Part shown: piece after piece, positions 1-9,125 of the stretch
Position numbering within the stretch: position 1 is the stretch's first letter
How the letters are laid out: each line of letters begins with the position of its first letter
From: Aedoeadaptatus ivorii
GTDB lineage: Bacteria > Bacillota > Clostridia > Tissierellales > Peptoniphilaceae
Length of the DNA: 64,000 nucleotides
NCBI RefSeq assembly: GCF_900638585.1
Contig: NZ_LR134523.1
Location: forward strand, 186,001-250,000
Direction: 5' to 3'
Position numbers and translations under genes: made by a program
The notes under the pieces: model-generated
The model's input: the letters and a program-made list of their open reading frames with translations, nothing else
Databases searched by the model: none
Told to the model about the DNA's origin: nothing

Positions 1-1
1 A

Positions 2-628
2 ATGGGACATATCAACATTCCCCGCATCAATTCGGACATTCCGATCTATGCCGGCACATCCGACGAGGTGCTCGCCAAAGGGGCGGGCCACTTGGAGGGA
101 ACGAGTCTTCCCATCGGCGGCAATTACACCCACACGGTCATCACCGCCCACCGGGGCCTGCCCACGGCGCGGCTCTTTACGGATCTGGATCGACTCGAGG
201 CGGGGGACAAGTTCTTCATTCACAATATGAAAGAAGTCCTCGCCTACCAGGTGGACCAGGTGAAGGTGGTGGAACCGTCGAATTTCAGCGATCTGCTGAT
301 CGTGCCGGGCCACGACTACGCCACGCTTTTGACCTGTACGCCGATTATGATCAACTCGAACCGTCTTTTGGTGCGGGGGCATCGGGTACCCTATGAACCG
401 CTGGAAGAACAGCAGCTGATGAAGGACAACCGCATGGCGCTGTTGTACCGCTACGCATTCTACGCGGCGGTGGCGATGCTATTGGTTTTGATCCTCTTAA
501 ACATCTACTTTATGCGCGAAAGAAAGAAGATCGCGAGCCAGATCGATGCACTCGAACGCCGCGATCGGATTCGCGACATGATGGATCGGTACCGCGGAGG
601 GGAGTCGGACGATGAAGAAGACCGCTAA
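2..628 (+). CDS. Class C sortase, 5'-truncated by the window edge
   Basis: Transpeptidase that joins pilin subunits on the outer face of the membrane. The catalytic triad is visible: His in TAHRG (residue 50 of the visible part), Cys in TLLTCTP (112) and Arg nine residues later in the NRLLVRG segment. A C-terminal membrane helix (about residues 148-168) and a charged tail follow, as in class C enzymes. Compared with the next gene, about 100 N-terminal residues (first membrane helix and lid) lie before position 1, so the Met at base 2 is internal. It overlaps the next sortase by 17 bases. Pilin genes would be expected just upstream, outside the window. Confidence 0.9.
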   Translation: MGHINIPRINSDIPIYAGTSDEVLAKGAGHLEGTSLPIGGNYTHTVITAHRGLPTARLFTDLDRLEAGDKFFIHNMKEVLAYQVDQVKVVEPSNFSDLLIVPGHDYATLLTCTPIMINSNRLLVRGHRVPYEPLEEQQLMKDNRMALLYRYAFYAAVAMLLVLILLNIYFMRERKKIASQIDALERRDRIRDMMDRYRGGESDDEEDR

Positions 629-1475
629 GAAATGGCCCTTTGTCCTGCTCTTTCTCTTGGGCTTTCTGATTATGCTCTATCCCGTGGTGTCGAATTTCTA
701 CTATCAGATGCAGGCGATGGAAGAGATCGCCGCCTTTAACCAAGGGATCAGCCGCCTCAGCGAGCAGGAGATTTTTGAGCGGATGGAACTGGCGCGGGCG
801 TACAACCGCACCCTCGACCCGTCGCGTTTGGCGGATCCCTATACGGATATAGAAAAGGAAGGGATCGCCGCCTATGCCCGTATGCTCGAGGTAGAGGAAA
901 AGCTGGGGCACGTAGAGATCCCCGCGATCAAGGTGGATCTGCCGATCTACGCCGGCACGTCGCAATCGGTGCTGGAGCGGGGCGCGGGCCACTTGGAGGG
1001 GACGAGTCTTCCCATCGGCGGCGACAGCACCCATACGGTGATCACCGCCCACCGGGGGCTCCCCAAGGCGAAGATGTTTCGGAATCTGAATAAGGTCAAA
1101 AAGGGCGATATTTTCTATATCCACAATATCGAGACGGTGCTCGCCTATCAGGTGGACCATGTCGAGGTGGTGGAACCGTGGGATTTTAAGCCGATTCTCG
1201 TAGAACCGGGGCAAGACTATGCCACGCTTTTGACCTGCACGCCCTATATGATCAATTCCCACCGTTATTTGGTGCGGGGGCACCGCATTCCCTATGTGCC
1301 GCCGGTGGCGGAGGACGATCTTTCTCCCTTCGGATTGGATTTGAGCTACAAGGACTATCTGATGTTCCTGGTGCCCACGGTGATTGTTCTTTCTGCTCTC
1401 GCCGTCTATAATGGGAGAGAGATGCAAAAGGCGAAGAAGAGGTTGAAGGATTATGAAGCGAAGCGAAAATCGTAA
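612..1475 (+). CDS. Class C sortase (pilus assembly)
   Basis: Full-length 287-residue sortase. It has an N-terminal membrane helix (about 9-28), a lid-like DPY motif near residue 75, catalytic His147 (TAHRG), Cys209 (TLLTCTP) and Arg218, then a C-terminal membrane helix (about 250-270) and a Lys-rich tail. Class C sortases polymerise pilins by cleaving LPXTG-like signals. The start is supported by GGAGGGGAG just upstream, inside the end of the preceding sortase. Its core is close to that of the preceding gene (shared AGHLEGTSLPIGG block), which suggests tandem duplication. It overlaps the next gene by 23 bases, so the three sortases are one operon. Confidence 0.95.
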   Translation: MKKTAKKWPFVLLFLLGFLIMLYPVVSNFYYQMQAMEEIAAFNQGISRLSEQEIFERMELARAYNRTLDPSRLADPYTDIEKEGIAAYARMLEVEEKLGHVEIPAIKVDLPIYAGTSQSVLERGAGHLEGTSLPIGGDSTHTVITAHRGLPKAKMFRNLNKVKKGDIFYIHNIETVLAYQVDHVEVVEPWDFKPILVEPGQDYATLLTCTPYMINSHRYLVRGHRIPYVPPVAEDDLSPFGLDLSYKDYLMFLVPTVIVLSALAVYNGREMQKAKKRLKDYEAKRKS

Positions 1476-2319
1476 ACAGGCTTCCGTGGTGATCGGCTAT
1501 CTGTTGATTTTGTTGGGAATCGCCCTGCCCCTATACGGTTTCGGGCATATCAGTTACCGGCAACTGACGGAAAAGAGCGCGTACCGACACTATGTCGAGC
1601 AGGCGGCGGCCCCGACGCCCGACGAGGAAGAAGGGATCCTCGCCTACAACCGCAGTATGCAAGAGAATTATATCGTTGATCCCTTCTTAAACGAGAACTA
1701 TAAAGCGCAGTACGAGTTTTACAAGGCGCATCCCGACAAGGTGTTTGCCTATCTGCACATTCCCAAGCTCGACCTCTCCAAGCCCATCTATCTGGACGCG
1801 TCGTATGCGCATCTGGACAAGGGCGTCGCCCATATCGACGGCACGGCGCTCCCGGTGGGGGGCGAATCGCGCCGCAGCGTGATTGCCGGGCACCGGGGTT
1901 GGTATCGGGATCTGATGTTTTGGAATCTGCACAAACTCGAGGCGGGCGATTCCGTCACCGTGGAGCGAAACGGGACGGTACTCCACTACGTGGTGGCCGA
2001 TACCGAGGTGATCGACCCCAGCGACTGGGACGCCCTGCAGCCGCGAGAAGGACAGGATATCCTGACCTTGCTGACCTGCGATCCCCTGCGGCCGCCGCGG
2101 CCCAAGCGCCTGTTGGTCAACTGTGTGCGACAGGAGTCCCAAGAGGCGCCGGCGGAAGAAGCGCCGCAAGCGCCACAGAGTGCGGTGCCCGTACAAGAGG
2201 AAGCCAAAGTCGATAGCGGCGTTACGAAGCTAAACCTCGCCATCTACGCCGTTACCGCCCTGTTGATCCTGGCATTCGCCTTTTCTGTATGGCGATTTGT
2301 TCAGTATCTCCGGGGATAA
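1453..2319 (+). CDS. Class C sortase, divergent third copy
   Basis: A 288-residue sortase with an N-terminal membrane helix, a DPF lid motif near residue 76, His147 (AGHRG), Cys209 (TLLTCDP) and an Arg ten residues after the Cys (KRLLVN). A linker rich in Glu, Ala and Pro and a C-terminal membrane helix end the protein. It is less like the two preceding sortases than they are like each other. It may therefore act on a different pilin or do the cell-wall anchoring step; that division of labour is inference. It is the last gene before a clear terminator. Confidence 0.93.
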   Translation: MKRSENRKQASVVIGYLLILLGIALPLYGFGHISYRQLTEKSAYRHYVEQAAAPTPDEEEGILAYNRSMQENYIVDPFLNENYKAQYEFYKAHPDKVFAYLHIPKLDLSKPIYLDASYAHLDKGVAHIDGTALPVGGESRRSVIAGHRGWYRDLMFWNLHKLEAGDSVTVERNGTVLHYVVADTEVIDPSDWDALQPREGQDILTLLTCDPLRPPRPKRLLVNCVRQESQEAPAEEAPQAPQSAVPVQEEAKVDSGVTKLNLAIYAVTALLILAFAFSVWRFVQYLRG

Positions 2320-2322
2320 GAA

Positions 2323-2350
2323 AGGCCGTTCGCGGGAACGGTCTTTTTTA
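2323..2350 (+). terminator. Rho-independent terminator of the sortase operon
   Basis: A 9-bp stem (one G-T pair) around a GCGG loop is followed by a run of seven T. It starts 4 bases after the sortase stop codon. Confidence 0.85.
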
Positions 2351-2499
2351 GTGGGAAGATTTCTCGGCGATTATTGTATGTAGATTCGGGTACTATATAC
2401 ATATGTACGCCATACGTTTGCGAACAGAAAGAGGAAGTGTATGATACCGCCGCATTCTATCGTACGATGACGCCACGAGAACCGACGAGGAGGAAGAGC

Positions 2500-3132
2500 A
2501 TGCGATACAAAAAGATATTGACGGCGACCGCGCTTTCTGCGGCGCTGGTTCTGACGGCGTGCAATGCCGACGCGCCGGAAGCGAAAGACGACGAGAACGC
2601 CAATACGGCAAATGTGACGGAAACCGCCGCTGAAAATCAGCCGGTCAAGGATAACGACGCGGCGACGGATCCGGCGGTCGAGGACGACCACGGCGATATG
2701 GCACACGACGCATCGGGCGAAGTGCCCGAGGGGCTGAAGGAAGCGGAAAACCCCGCCTATCCGGTGGGAACCGACATCGTCTCCTCCGCCGACCATATGA
2801 AAGGCATGGAGGGTGCGAAAGGCACTGTGGTGGGCGCGTACCATAGTTATGTCTACGAAGTGAGCTATCGCTCGACCATAGACAATGCCCCGGTGAAGAA
2901 CCACAAGTGGGTCGTACACGAAGAAATCGAGGGCGCGGGCGATGCGCCGTACCAAGCCGGCGACGAGGTAACCCTTACCGCCAAGCATATGGAGGGCATG
3001 GAAGGCGCCAAGGCCACCGTCGATGCAGTAGAAGAGAGCGACGTCTATATGGTCGATCTCACCATGCCCGACGGCAGCACCATGCGCAACCACAAATGGG
3101 TAACGGAAAGCGAATTGCAGAAGAAAGAATAA
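2500..3132 (+). CDS. YdhK-like lipoprotein with two DUF1541 domains
   Basis: Secreted lipoprotein of 210 residues. The Met at 2500 follows AGGAGGAAG, whereas upstream in-frame starts have no such site. The signal peptide ends in a lipobox (LTAC, Cys about residue 21). An acidic linker comes next, then two DUF1541 copies, each with the signature DHMKGMEGA or KHMEGMEGA and a later NHKWV. This is the architecture of B. subtilis YdhK. The function of the family is not established; a metal-related role has been suggested because of the His/Met-rich motifs. The gene is monocistronic, between two terminators. Confidence 0.9.
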   Translation: MRYKKILTATALSAALVLTACNADAPEAKDDENANTANVTETAAENQPVKDNDAATDPAVEDDHGDMAHDASGEVPEGLKEAENPAYPVGTDIVSSADHMKGMEGAKGTVVGAYHSYVYEVSYRSTIDNAPVKNHKWVVHEEIEGAGDAPYQAGDEVTLTAKHMEGMEGAKATVDAVEESDVYMVDLTMPDGSTMRNHKWVTESELQKKE

Positions 3133-3140
3133 GAAATGAG

Positions 3141-3164
3141 AGCCCGGGGTTTCCGGGCTTTTTT
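3141..3164 (+). terminator. Terminator of the DUF1541 lipoprotein gene
   Basis: Hairpin AGCCCGG/CCGGGCT with a GTTT-type loop followed by six T, 9 bases after the stop codon. Confidence 0.85.
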
Positions 3165-3170
3165 GTATGC

Positions 3171-3197
3171 AAAAAGAGCCGGCCCTGTGGCCGACTC
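3171..3197 (-). terminator. Terminator of the SLH metallophosphatase gene
   Basis: On the minus strand GAGTCGGCC and GGCCGGCTC arms (one mismatch) are followed by five T. It lies 31 bases beyond the stop codon of the minus-strand gene and is back-to-back with the plus-strand terminator. Confidence 0.75.
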
Positions 3198-3227
3198 TAA
3201 AGGAGGAAGCGAAACGCCTTGGCTATT

Positions 3228-5486
3228 TTACATATCCAAAATATTTACGAGGATCTGTGCCACTTCTTGACGCTTCAAGTTCTCCTTGGGACCGAAGGCG
3301 CCGGAGGCGTGGCCCTTTAAGAGACCGCGTTCGGTGGCTTCTTTTACATATTCCTTTGCCCATTTGCCGATGCTGCCGTCGTCGGTAAAGCGGAGGGCGG
3401 GGAGCTCCTTGCCCTTTACGTCAAAGGCTTTGGCATAGGTGATCAAAATCTTTGCGATCTCTTCGCGGGTGATTTCGCGATCGGGGCGGAAAGTTCCGTC
3501 TTCATAGCCGTTGATAATGCCGTATTTTTGCGCCCAGTTGATATAGGCGGATTCGTCGGAGCCGGCTTCAATGTCTTTTAAGGACTTGCCGCGATAATCC
3601 TCCAAATTGATTTTTTGCATGCGGGCGAGCGCCTTTACCACGGTGAGGCGGTCGGTGGGTACTAGCGGGCGGAACTTGCCGTCGATCAGATCCATAAGGC
3701 CGAGGTCGATAACGCGGTTTACCGCTTCTTCGGACCATTTGCCCTCTACGTCTTCTACGGGCTTTTTGTCCTCGGGTTTTTCATCTACCGGCTTGTCGTC
3801 CTTTGCCGGGGGCATAAAGATGCCGCCGCCCCAGCCGGGATTGGTCGGGCGTTCGGGTTCTGTCGGCGTTTCCGATGTAGAATCGGGGGCAAATACCGCA
3901 TGGTAGACGGTATTTTCGGTGAGGGTGCCGGTAAATGCCTTGTCCCATCCCACGAAGGTGTAGCCCTTTGCCGCTTCTACCTTGGGCGCTTGTTCGGCCA
4001 ATTTGGAAGCATCGTAGGGACTGGGAAGTATGAGGGTATTGTTGACGCCGCCGGCTTCGTTCTTCACAAAGCTGCCCTTCGTCTTGTCGGCATCCTTGAT
4101 GACAAAATCGACTTTGAGTTCGGAAAGGGGCGCCGGGGTTTTTGTGATGCTGAATTCATCGACGATAGAAAGGTCATCTTTGGCGGCTCTATAAAATCCC
4201 GACATGGTACTGGCGCCGGTACGATATGTCTTTAGTGCGATTCTATCTTTCTCAACCGAAATATGGGTAATATTCGGGCGAAATTCTTGATTGGTTACCT
4301 TGGCGTAATCATATTTCTTTTTAACATAATAATATTTCGACCCCGAGGCGGAGTTGGCGGTAACATACACCACGCCATCCGGATCTTGATAGACGTCGTG
4401 GCCATAGCCGTCCTTTACGATGCCTTTTTCGGTGGGTTCCGTTCCCTGCATAATATAGGTACGGTCGTATACGTGGTCGTGGCCGTTCAGTACGAGGTCG
4501 ATTTTAAGGTCGGTAAACACCGGGGAGAGTTCGTTTCTCCTTAATTTAATATCGCCGTCGGTAGAGTGAGAGGCAGAGGAATAGGGGGCGTGGTGGAATA
4601 CCACAACTTTCCAACGAATATTCTGATCTTTCGTTTCTTCGATTGCATTTTCTAAGAAAGCTTTTTGCTTTGCGAGACTCCAGTCGTTAGAGTTCAATAC
4701 AATGAATAAGGTATTGTTATAGGTGTAGTAATAATCCCCACCGGCATCGGAAGCGCGTTCGCCTTCATTGGGAACTTGGAAGTGTTGATTATAGGCTTGA
4801 CTCCAACTGTCGTGGTTTCCGATGGCCGGGGCAAAGGTGACGCCATTGAACCCGTCGCGATTCAAGAATTCGCGATACTCCTCTTCATCGTATGCGGTGT
4901 TTACATTGTCTCCGGCGGATTGTAGGAAGTCTGCATCCGGGTCGATTTCTTTTAAGTAGTTTAAGGTTCGATCCCAACCGAGGAGTCCGTTTTGCGGTTC
5001 ATTACTTGTACCGCCCGAACCGATTTGCGGGTCGCCTGCCAAGAAAAAGCTGAAGCTGTCGGTGCCGCCGGTCTTAAAGGTCTGCACTTCAGACGCAGTT
5101 TCTCCGTTTTTGTACTGGAAGGCATAGGTGGTATTGGGCTTGAGGCCGGTTAAGTGCACTTTGTTGGCGGTTTGGGTAGTGTCGTTGGTTTTTTCAGTGG
5201 TAGCGGTGAGATCCGTCCCCTTAAACCCGTCAGCGGGTACCGCACCGTCCTTTACTTCCGCAAAGGTGAAGACACCGGCTTCAGTGGTATTTGCGTGCCA
5301 GGTAAAATAGCGTTCGGTGGGGTTTGCACCGATGGTCATAATGTCGTCGGAAAGCACCGTCTGCGCGGCCTCTTGCGCATAGACCGCCTTCGGGGAGATG
5401 GCGAGTTCTCCGCCTGTATACTCCAAATTGCCGGCAAAGGTCGTGGCCGCCACGAGTCCCGCCAGTACTATGTACTTATGTTTCAT
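3228..5486 (-). CDS. SLH-anchored purple-acid-phosphatase-like metallophosphoesterase
   Basis: Secreted 752-residue phosphatase attached to the cell wall. It has a signal peptide (about 1-37) and an N-terminal Fn3-like domain (about 45-140). A calcineurin-like metallophosphatase domain carries GDPQ (151), GDN (192), GNHD (223), a His pair (298-299) and GHDHVY (335), which are the expected metal ligands. A Listeria-Bacteroides-type repeat (about 460-540), a Pro/Lys linker and three SLH repeats (about 590-752) follow. The family hydrolyses phosphomonoesters; the natural substrate is unknown. AAGGAGCG precedes the start. The gene is monocistronic. Its PPAKDD linker and repeat recur in the broken gene at 60017-61713. 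Confidence 0.93.
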   Translation of the reverse strand: MKHKYIVLAGLVAATTFAGNLEYTGGELAISPKAVYAQEAAQTVLSDDIMTIGANPTERYFTWHANTTEAGVFTFAEVKDGAVPADGFKGTDLTATTEKTNDTTQTANKVHLTGLKPNTTYAFQYKNGETASEVQTFKTGGTDSFSFFLAGDPQIGSGGTSNEPQNGLLGWDRTLNYLKEIDPDADFLQSAGDNVNTAYDEEEYREFLNRDGFNGVTFAPAIGNHDSWSQAYNQHFQVPNEGERASDAGGDYYYTYNNTLFIVLNSNDWSLAKQKAFLENAIEETKDQNIRWKVVVFHHAPYSSASHSTDGDIKLRRNELSPVFTDLKIDLVLNGHDHVYDRTYIMQGTEPTEKGIVKDGYGHDVYQDPDGVVYVTANSASGSKYYYVKKKYDYAKVTNQEFRPNITHISVEKDRIALKTYRTGASTMSGFYRAAKDDLSIVDEFSITKTPAPLSELKVDFVIKDADKTKGSFVKNEAGGVNNTLILPSPYDASKLAEQAPKVEAAKGYTFVGWDKAFTGTLTENTVYHAVFAPDSTSETPTEPERPTNPGWGGGIFMPPAKDDKPVDEKPEDKKPVEDVEGKWSEEAVNRVIDLGLMDLIDGKFRPLVPTDRLTVVKALARMQKINLEDYRGKSLKDIEAGSDESAYINWAQKYGIINGYEDGTFRPDREITREEIAKILITYAKAFDVKGKELPALRFTDDGSIGKWAKEYVKEATERGLLKGHASGAFGPKENLKRQEVAQILVNILDM

Positions 5487-5579
5487 AAATATTCGCTCCT
5501 TTTTTGTATTCCTTCAAATCATCCGAATATAGTGTAGAGTACCAATGTAAGAGAAATGTTATCTTGAGAATAACATTTC

Positions 5580-6698
5580 TTAATGCAATATATTTTTATT
5601 CCCGTAATACCGCGCGCTGATATACGATGTAATCGGCACCAATACAATGAGTACCGCGGTCGAGACAATGCTCATGGTAAATTCCACGGCGAGGAGATTG
5701 GAGTTTATAATCTGCCGCGGCCCGACGCCGTAGGAAATATAGATCAAAATCGTTGTCAGCGAGCCGCCCAAAAAGGCAAAAAACAGTGTGTCGACCATAG
5801 TGCCGATAATATTTCGACCCATTCGCATACCCGCCATAAACAAAGAGTGGCGATCGGCATTGGGATCGACCTCGGCGATCTCTTCCAGCGCAGAAGAAAT
5901 CGAGACGCTGACGTCTTTTGCCGCGCCATAGGCGGCGACGGCGACGCCCACAAACAAGAGCCCCGTCAGCTGCATGCCCGTATCGTCGGCGATCAAAAGC
6001 AGCCCTTCCACATCCGTCATCTGGTAGCCGCTGAGGTGGAGCAGCCGGCTCACGAAAAGAAAAATGCCCGCTCCCACGAGAAATGCGCCGGTGACGGCGA
6101 GCAGATTGATCTTCGAAAGTGTGGTGTACCCGTATAGAATCAGAGTGGAATAAACGCTACAGAGAATACAGGTGAGGACCGCCATCAGAATCGGAGAGGC
6201 GCCCATATAGATGGCGGGGATCATCAAGCAAAAAATGATGTATACGCTGACCAATAGCGCCAAGATCGAGAGCATTCCCTGTTTTCGCCCCACCAAATAC
6301 AGCAGCGTCAAAAAGAGGATGAGGATCAGCACCAACGGCATACTGCGGTCGTAGTTATAGACGGTGTAGTAGGGTTCGATCCCTTCCGGTTCGTCGGCGG
6401 TGACGATAATCCGATCGCCCGCCTCTACGGGCACCGAGCTTTCTGTCGAGAGAATATTCACGATTTCTAGCGGTTCGGTGTACTTTTCGCCTTCCATCTC
6501 CACGAGAATGCGCTGGGAGCCGACGTAGAGATTGGGATATTTTTCTTCGCGATGGTCTTCGAGAACCTTGAGGACCTTTGCCCGCACGAAAGTAATGGTT
6601 TCGTGGTTGACGCGCGTATCGCCGTATTCGGACCCGTTCCAAAAGAAAAAAATCCCGACGAGAATCAGGACCAATATTACATTACATATTCTTTTCAT
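5580..6698 (-). CDS. YibE/F family membrane protein
   Basis: A 372-residue integral membrane protein with one N-terminal helix, an extracytoplasmic beta-rich domain (about 30-115) and at least seven further helices. The segment DDTGMQLTGLL and the following AAYGAAKDVSVSI are typical of the YibE/F family. The family has no established function; a transport or export role is only a suggestion. The start is preceded by AGGAGG. A perfect AGAAATGTTAT-type inverted repeat (5552-5580) overlaps the stop codon and may end transcription, but it lacks a clear U tail. It is separated by about 93 bases from the SLH phosphatase. Confidence 0.88.
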   Translation of the reverse strand: MKRICNVILVLILVGIFFFWNGSEYGDTRVNHETITFVRAKVLKVLEDHREEKYPNLYVGSQRILVEMEGEKYTEPLEIVNILSTESSVPVEAGDRIIVTADEPEGIEPYYTVYNYDRSMPLVLILILFLTLLYLVGRKQGMLSILALLVSVYIIFCLMIPAIYMGASPILMAVLTCILCSVYSTLILYGYTTLSKINLLAVTGAFLVGAGIFLFVSRLLHLSGYQMTDVEGLLLIADDTGMQLTGLLFVGVAVAAYGAAKDVSVSISSALEEIAEVDPNADRHSLFMAGMRMGRNIIGTMVDTLFFAFLGGSLTTILIYISYGVGPRQIINSNLLAVEFTMSIVSTAVLIVLVPITSYISARYYGNKNILH

Positions 6699-6779
6699 AA
6701 TTCCTCCTTACTTTCTCGACCATTATTCCATAGAAAGATTATGGGGAGGTTAATTGTATGTACGGTTTGTGATGGAAAC

Positions 6780-7893
6780 ATAGGCGTGTGACAAAAGTTT
6801 TGTCATCCTGAGAGAAGTCGGGTCGCTTCGGAACCTATTGCGACCCTCTCCCTTGTCATCCTGAGCGAAGTCGAAAGATCTCGAGTTTGCTATTGCGGGT
6901 CGACTGTTTGCACGATGCTTATGTCGTGTTTTATGCCTAAAACAGAGACCATATCGTGCGTTTCGGCCTAGGCTTCTATGCAGACTTTTTCTAGGGAACG
7001 AGATTCTTCGACTCGGAACAGGGTTCCTCGCTCAGAATGACAGGAGGGGCGTGACAAAAACACTGTCATCCTGAGCGAAGTCGAAGGATCTTGAGTTTGC
7101 TGTTGTGGGTTGACTGTTTGTACGATGTCTATGGCGTGTTTTATTGCCTGCGCAATAGGGATGATCGTGCGTTTGGCCTAGGCTTCTTCGCGGACTTTTT
7201 CTAGGGAACGAGATTCTTCGACTCGGAACAGGGTTCCTCGCTCAGAATGACAGGGGGGGCGTGACAAAAACACTGTCATCCTGAGCGGAGCGAAGCGAAG
7301 TCGAATGGATCTCGAGTAGGCTATTGCGGGTCGACTGTTTGCACGATGCCTATGGCGTGTTTTATTGCTTGACGTAGTAGGGATGGTTGCGCGTCTCGGC
7401 CTCGACTTCTTCGCGGACTTTTTCTAGGGAACGAGATTCTTCGACTCGGAACAGGGTTCCTCGCTCAGAATGACAGGAGGGGCGTGACAAAAACACTGTC
7501 ATCCTGAGCGGAGCGAAGCGAAGTCGAATGGATCTCGAGTAGGCTATTGCGGGTCGACTGTTTGCACGATGCCTATGGCGTGTTTTATTGCTTGACGTAG
7601 TAGGGATGGTTGCGCGTCTCGGCCTCGACTTCTTCGCGGACTTTTTCTAGGGAACGAGATTCTTCGACTTGGAATAAATTCCTCGCTCAGAATGACAGGG
7701 GAGCGTGACAAAAACACTGTCATCCTGAGCGAAGTCGAAGGATCTTGAGTTTGCTGTTGTGGGTTGACTGTTTGTACGATGTCTATGGCGTGTTTTATTG
7801 CCTGCGCAATAAGGATGATCGTGCGTCTCGGCCTCGACTTCTTCGCGGACTTTTTCTAGGGAACGAGATTCTTCGACTCGGAACAGGGTTCCT
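6780..7893. repeat. Tandem palindromic intergenic repeats, family A (about 222-bp units)
   Basis: Roughly five head-to-tail units. The segment GTGACAAAAACACTGTCATCC recurs near 7051, 7261, 7484 and 7706, spaced 210-223 bases, with a diverged first copy near 6788. Each junction is a large inverted repeat built on GCTCAGAATGACAG ... CTGTCATCCTGAGC, with outer GATTCTTCGAC / GTCGAAGGATC arms. Open frames crossing it on either strand are just repeat translations. Nothing gene-like is visible between 6700 and the IS element. Confidence 0.85.
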
Positions 7894-7931
7894 TTAATTG
7901 GTACAATGTTTTGGACAAACTTTTCCAACTT

Positions 7932-8735
7932 TTAGTGACGTGCGTTCCATTCTTCCATCGGCGTCTTGTATCCAATCGAGGAGTGGGGACGCAGATGATT
8001 GTAGTAATAAAAGTAATAATCGAACATCATATCCACTTGGTTTTTGGTGAAGGCGGATATCTTTCCCATCTCCACTTTCATCGTCTGCCAAAAGGTCTCA
8101 ATAAAGATGTTATCAGCGGGCCGATGCGGCCGGGACATGGAATGGAGGATTCCATTTTCTTCTAATGTCCGATGAAAGTTCTTGCTCACAAACGGACTTC
8201 CTCGATCCGTAAGGATCATATACGGTTTTTCATAGCGTTCGAGGGCATCGTTTAATGCTTCCAGTGCCACCGCTGTATTGTTCTTCGAGGATTTCGCATA
8301 TCCCACCAAGACTTTCGATTGTATCGAAAGAATGCCACAAACGTAATACGTTTTGTTTTCCACTTTTATTTCCGTAAAATCGGTGGACCAAATTTCTTGC
8401 TTCTTTTCCTGCGAAGAAAGTTTGGCGTACAGATTTTCCTGAATATAGCGCTTTGTATGGGGACTTGTGTGGACATTGTGGATTTTCTTCCTGCCGTATT
8501 TTGCTTGCAAGCCATTCATTTTCAGAATACGGGAAATTTTCCATTCCGAATAGTGGCAATCTTCCTTTTCCAAGATCTTTTTTAAATGTCTACGACCAAA
8601 AGACCCGTGATGGCGATGAAATGCCTCTATCACCGGACGCATCTCTTCTTTGGAATATAGGGGCTTCAGGGGATGTTTCAAACGATAATAGTAAGAAGAT
8701 CGGGGGATTTTTATGATTTCGCATACTTTACGCAA
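7932..8735 (-). CDS. IS3-family transposase OrfB (DDE integrase domain)
   Basis: Catalytic part of the transposase, 267 residues from a TTG codon. The rve/DDE core has Asp in WSTDFTEIK, Asp in ILTDRGSPF and Glu in FIETFWQT, plus the N-terminal HTH_21-like SRSSYYY-type motif (PRSSYYYRL). The frame stays open upstream of the TTG and overlaps the end of orfA in the -1 frame; that stretch contains the conserved lead-in INFAIVHLCQYPLRKVCEI. The active enzyme is therefore probably an OrfAB fusion made by -1 frameshifting. Confidence 0.94.
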   Translation of the reverse strand: MRKVCEIIKIPRSSYYYRLKHPLKPLYSKEEMRPVIEAFHRHHGSFGRRHLKKILEKEDCHYSEWKISRILKMNGLQAKYGRKKIHNVHTSPHTKRYIQENLYAKLSSQEKKQEIWSTDFTEIKVENKTYYVCGILSIQSKVLVGYAKSSKNNTAVALEALNDALERYEKPYMILTDRGSPFVSKNFHRTLEENGILHSMSRPHRPADNIFIETFWQTMKVEMGKISAFTKNQVDMMFDYYFYYYNHLRPHSSIGYKTPMEEWNARH

Positions 8736-8767
8736 CGGATATTGGCATAAATGGACAATGGCAAAGT

Positions 8768-9067
8768 TTATTTTGTCTGTTGTCGGCGCGCAAAGTATGC
8801 TTCGGCTTTTTTTAAGATTTCGTTCTCCATTTTGAGTTCTTCGATTTCTTTTTTCAATGCTTTGAGCTCATTCCCGGGAACAACTGCTTTGGAATCAAAA
8901 GCAAGCGGACCGTTTTTCTTAAATTCCTTTACCCAACGCCATACAGTCTGTCGGTTCAGATCATAAATCTCACAGATTTCTTTCGTGGAGTAGATATTTG
9001 ACAGCTTCTTTTCCACGATATCGAGTTTGAATTCTTTTGTGAAAACTCTTCTGCTTCCTTTCGACAT
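8768..9067 (-). CDS. IS3-family transposase OrfA (HTH and leucine zipper)
   Basis: DNA-binding subunit of 99 residues with an N-terminal helix-turn-helix (about 8-50, containing TKEICEIYDLNRQTVWRW) and a heptad-repeat zipper (about 66-90, LKALKKEIEELKMENEILKK). AGGAGGAG lies upstream of the start. The last codons are ACA AAA TAA; a slip on the AAAA run leads into the orfB frame, as expected for programmed -1 frameshifting in this family. Confidence 0.93.
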   Translation of the reverse strand: MSKGSRRVFTKEFKLDIVEKKLSNIYSTKEICEIYDLNRQTVWRWVKEFKKNGPLAFDSKAVVPGNELKALKKEIEELKMENEILKKAEAYFARRQQTK

Positions 9068-9125
9068 ATGTCTCCTCCTTTGCTGAGGTAACTAAGGCCG
9101 TGTCTAAAATCATTATACCAGCTAC

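Larger units (their letters stand above)
7894..9125 (-). mobile_element. IS3-family insertion sequence, copy 1 (1232 bp)
   Basis: Contains orfA and orfB on the minus strand. Imperfect terminal repeats read TGGTACAATG-TTTTGGACA at the left and, inverted, TGGTATAATGATTTTAGACA at the right. Comparison with the second copy (36559-37790) shows identity out to TTAAT before the left repeat and GCTAC after the right one, so the element is 1232 bp. It lies inside the family A repeats. TCCT occurs at both flanks, but the repeat between the flanks is partly missing, which suggests a small adjacent deletion. Confidence 0.92.

Noticed and set aside
5552-5580. Perfect inverted repeat AGAAATGTTAT/ATAACATTTCT as a definite terminator
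   Set aside because: There is no T run on the minus strand and it overlaps the YibE/F stop codon; it is mentioned only as a possible hairpin.
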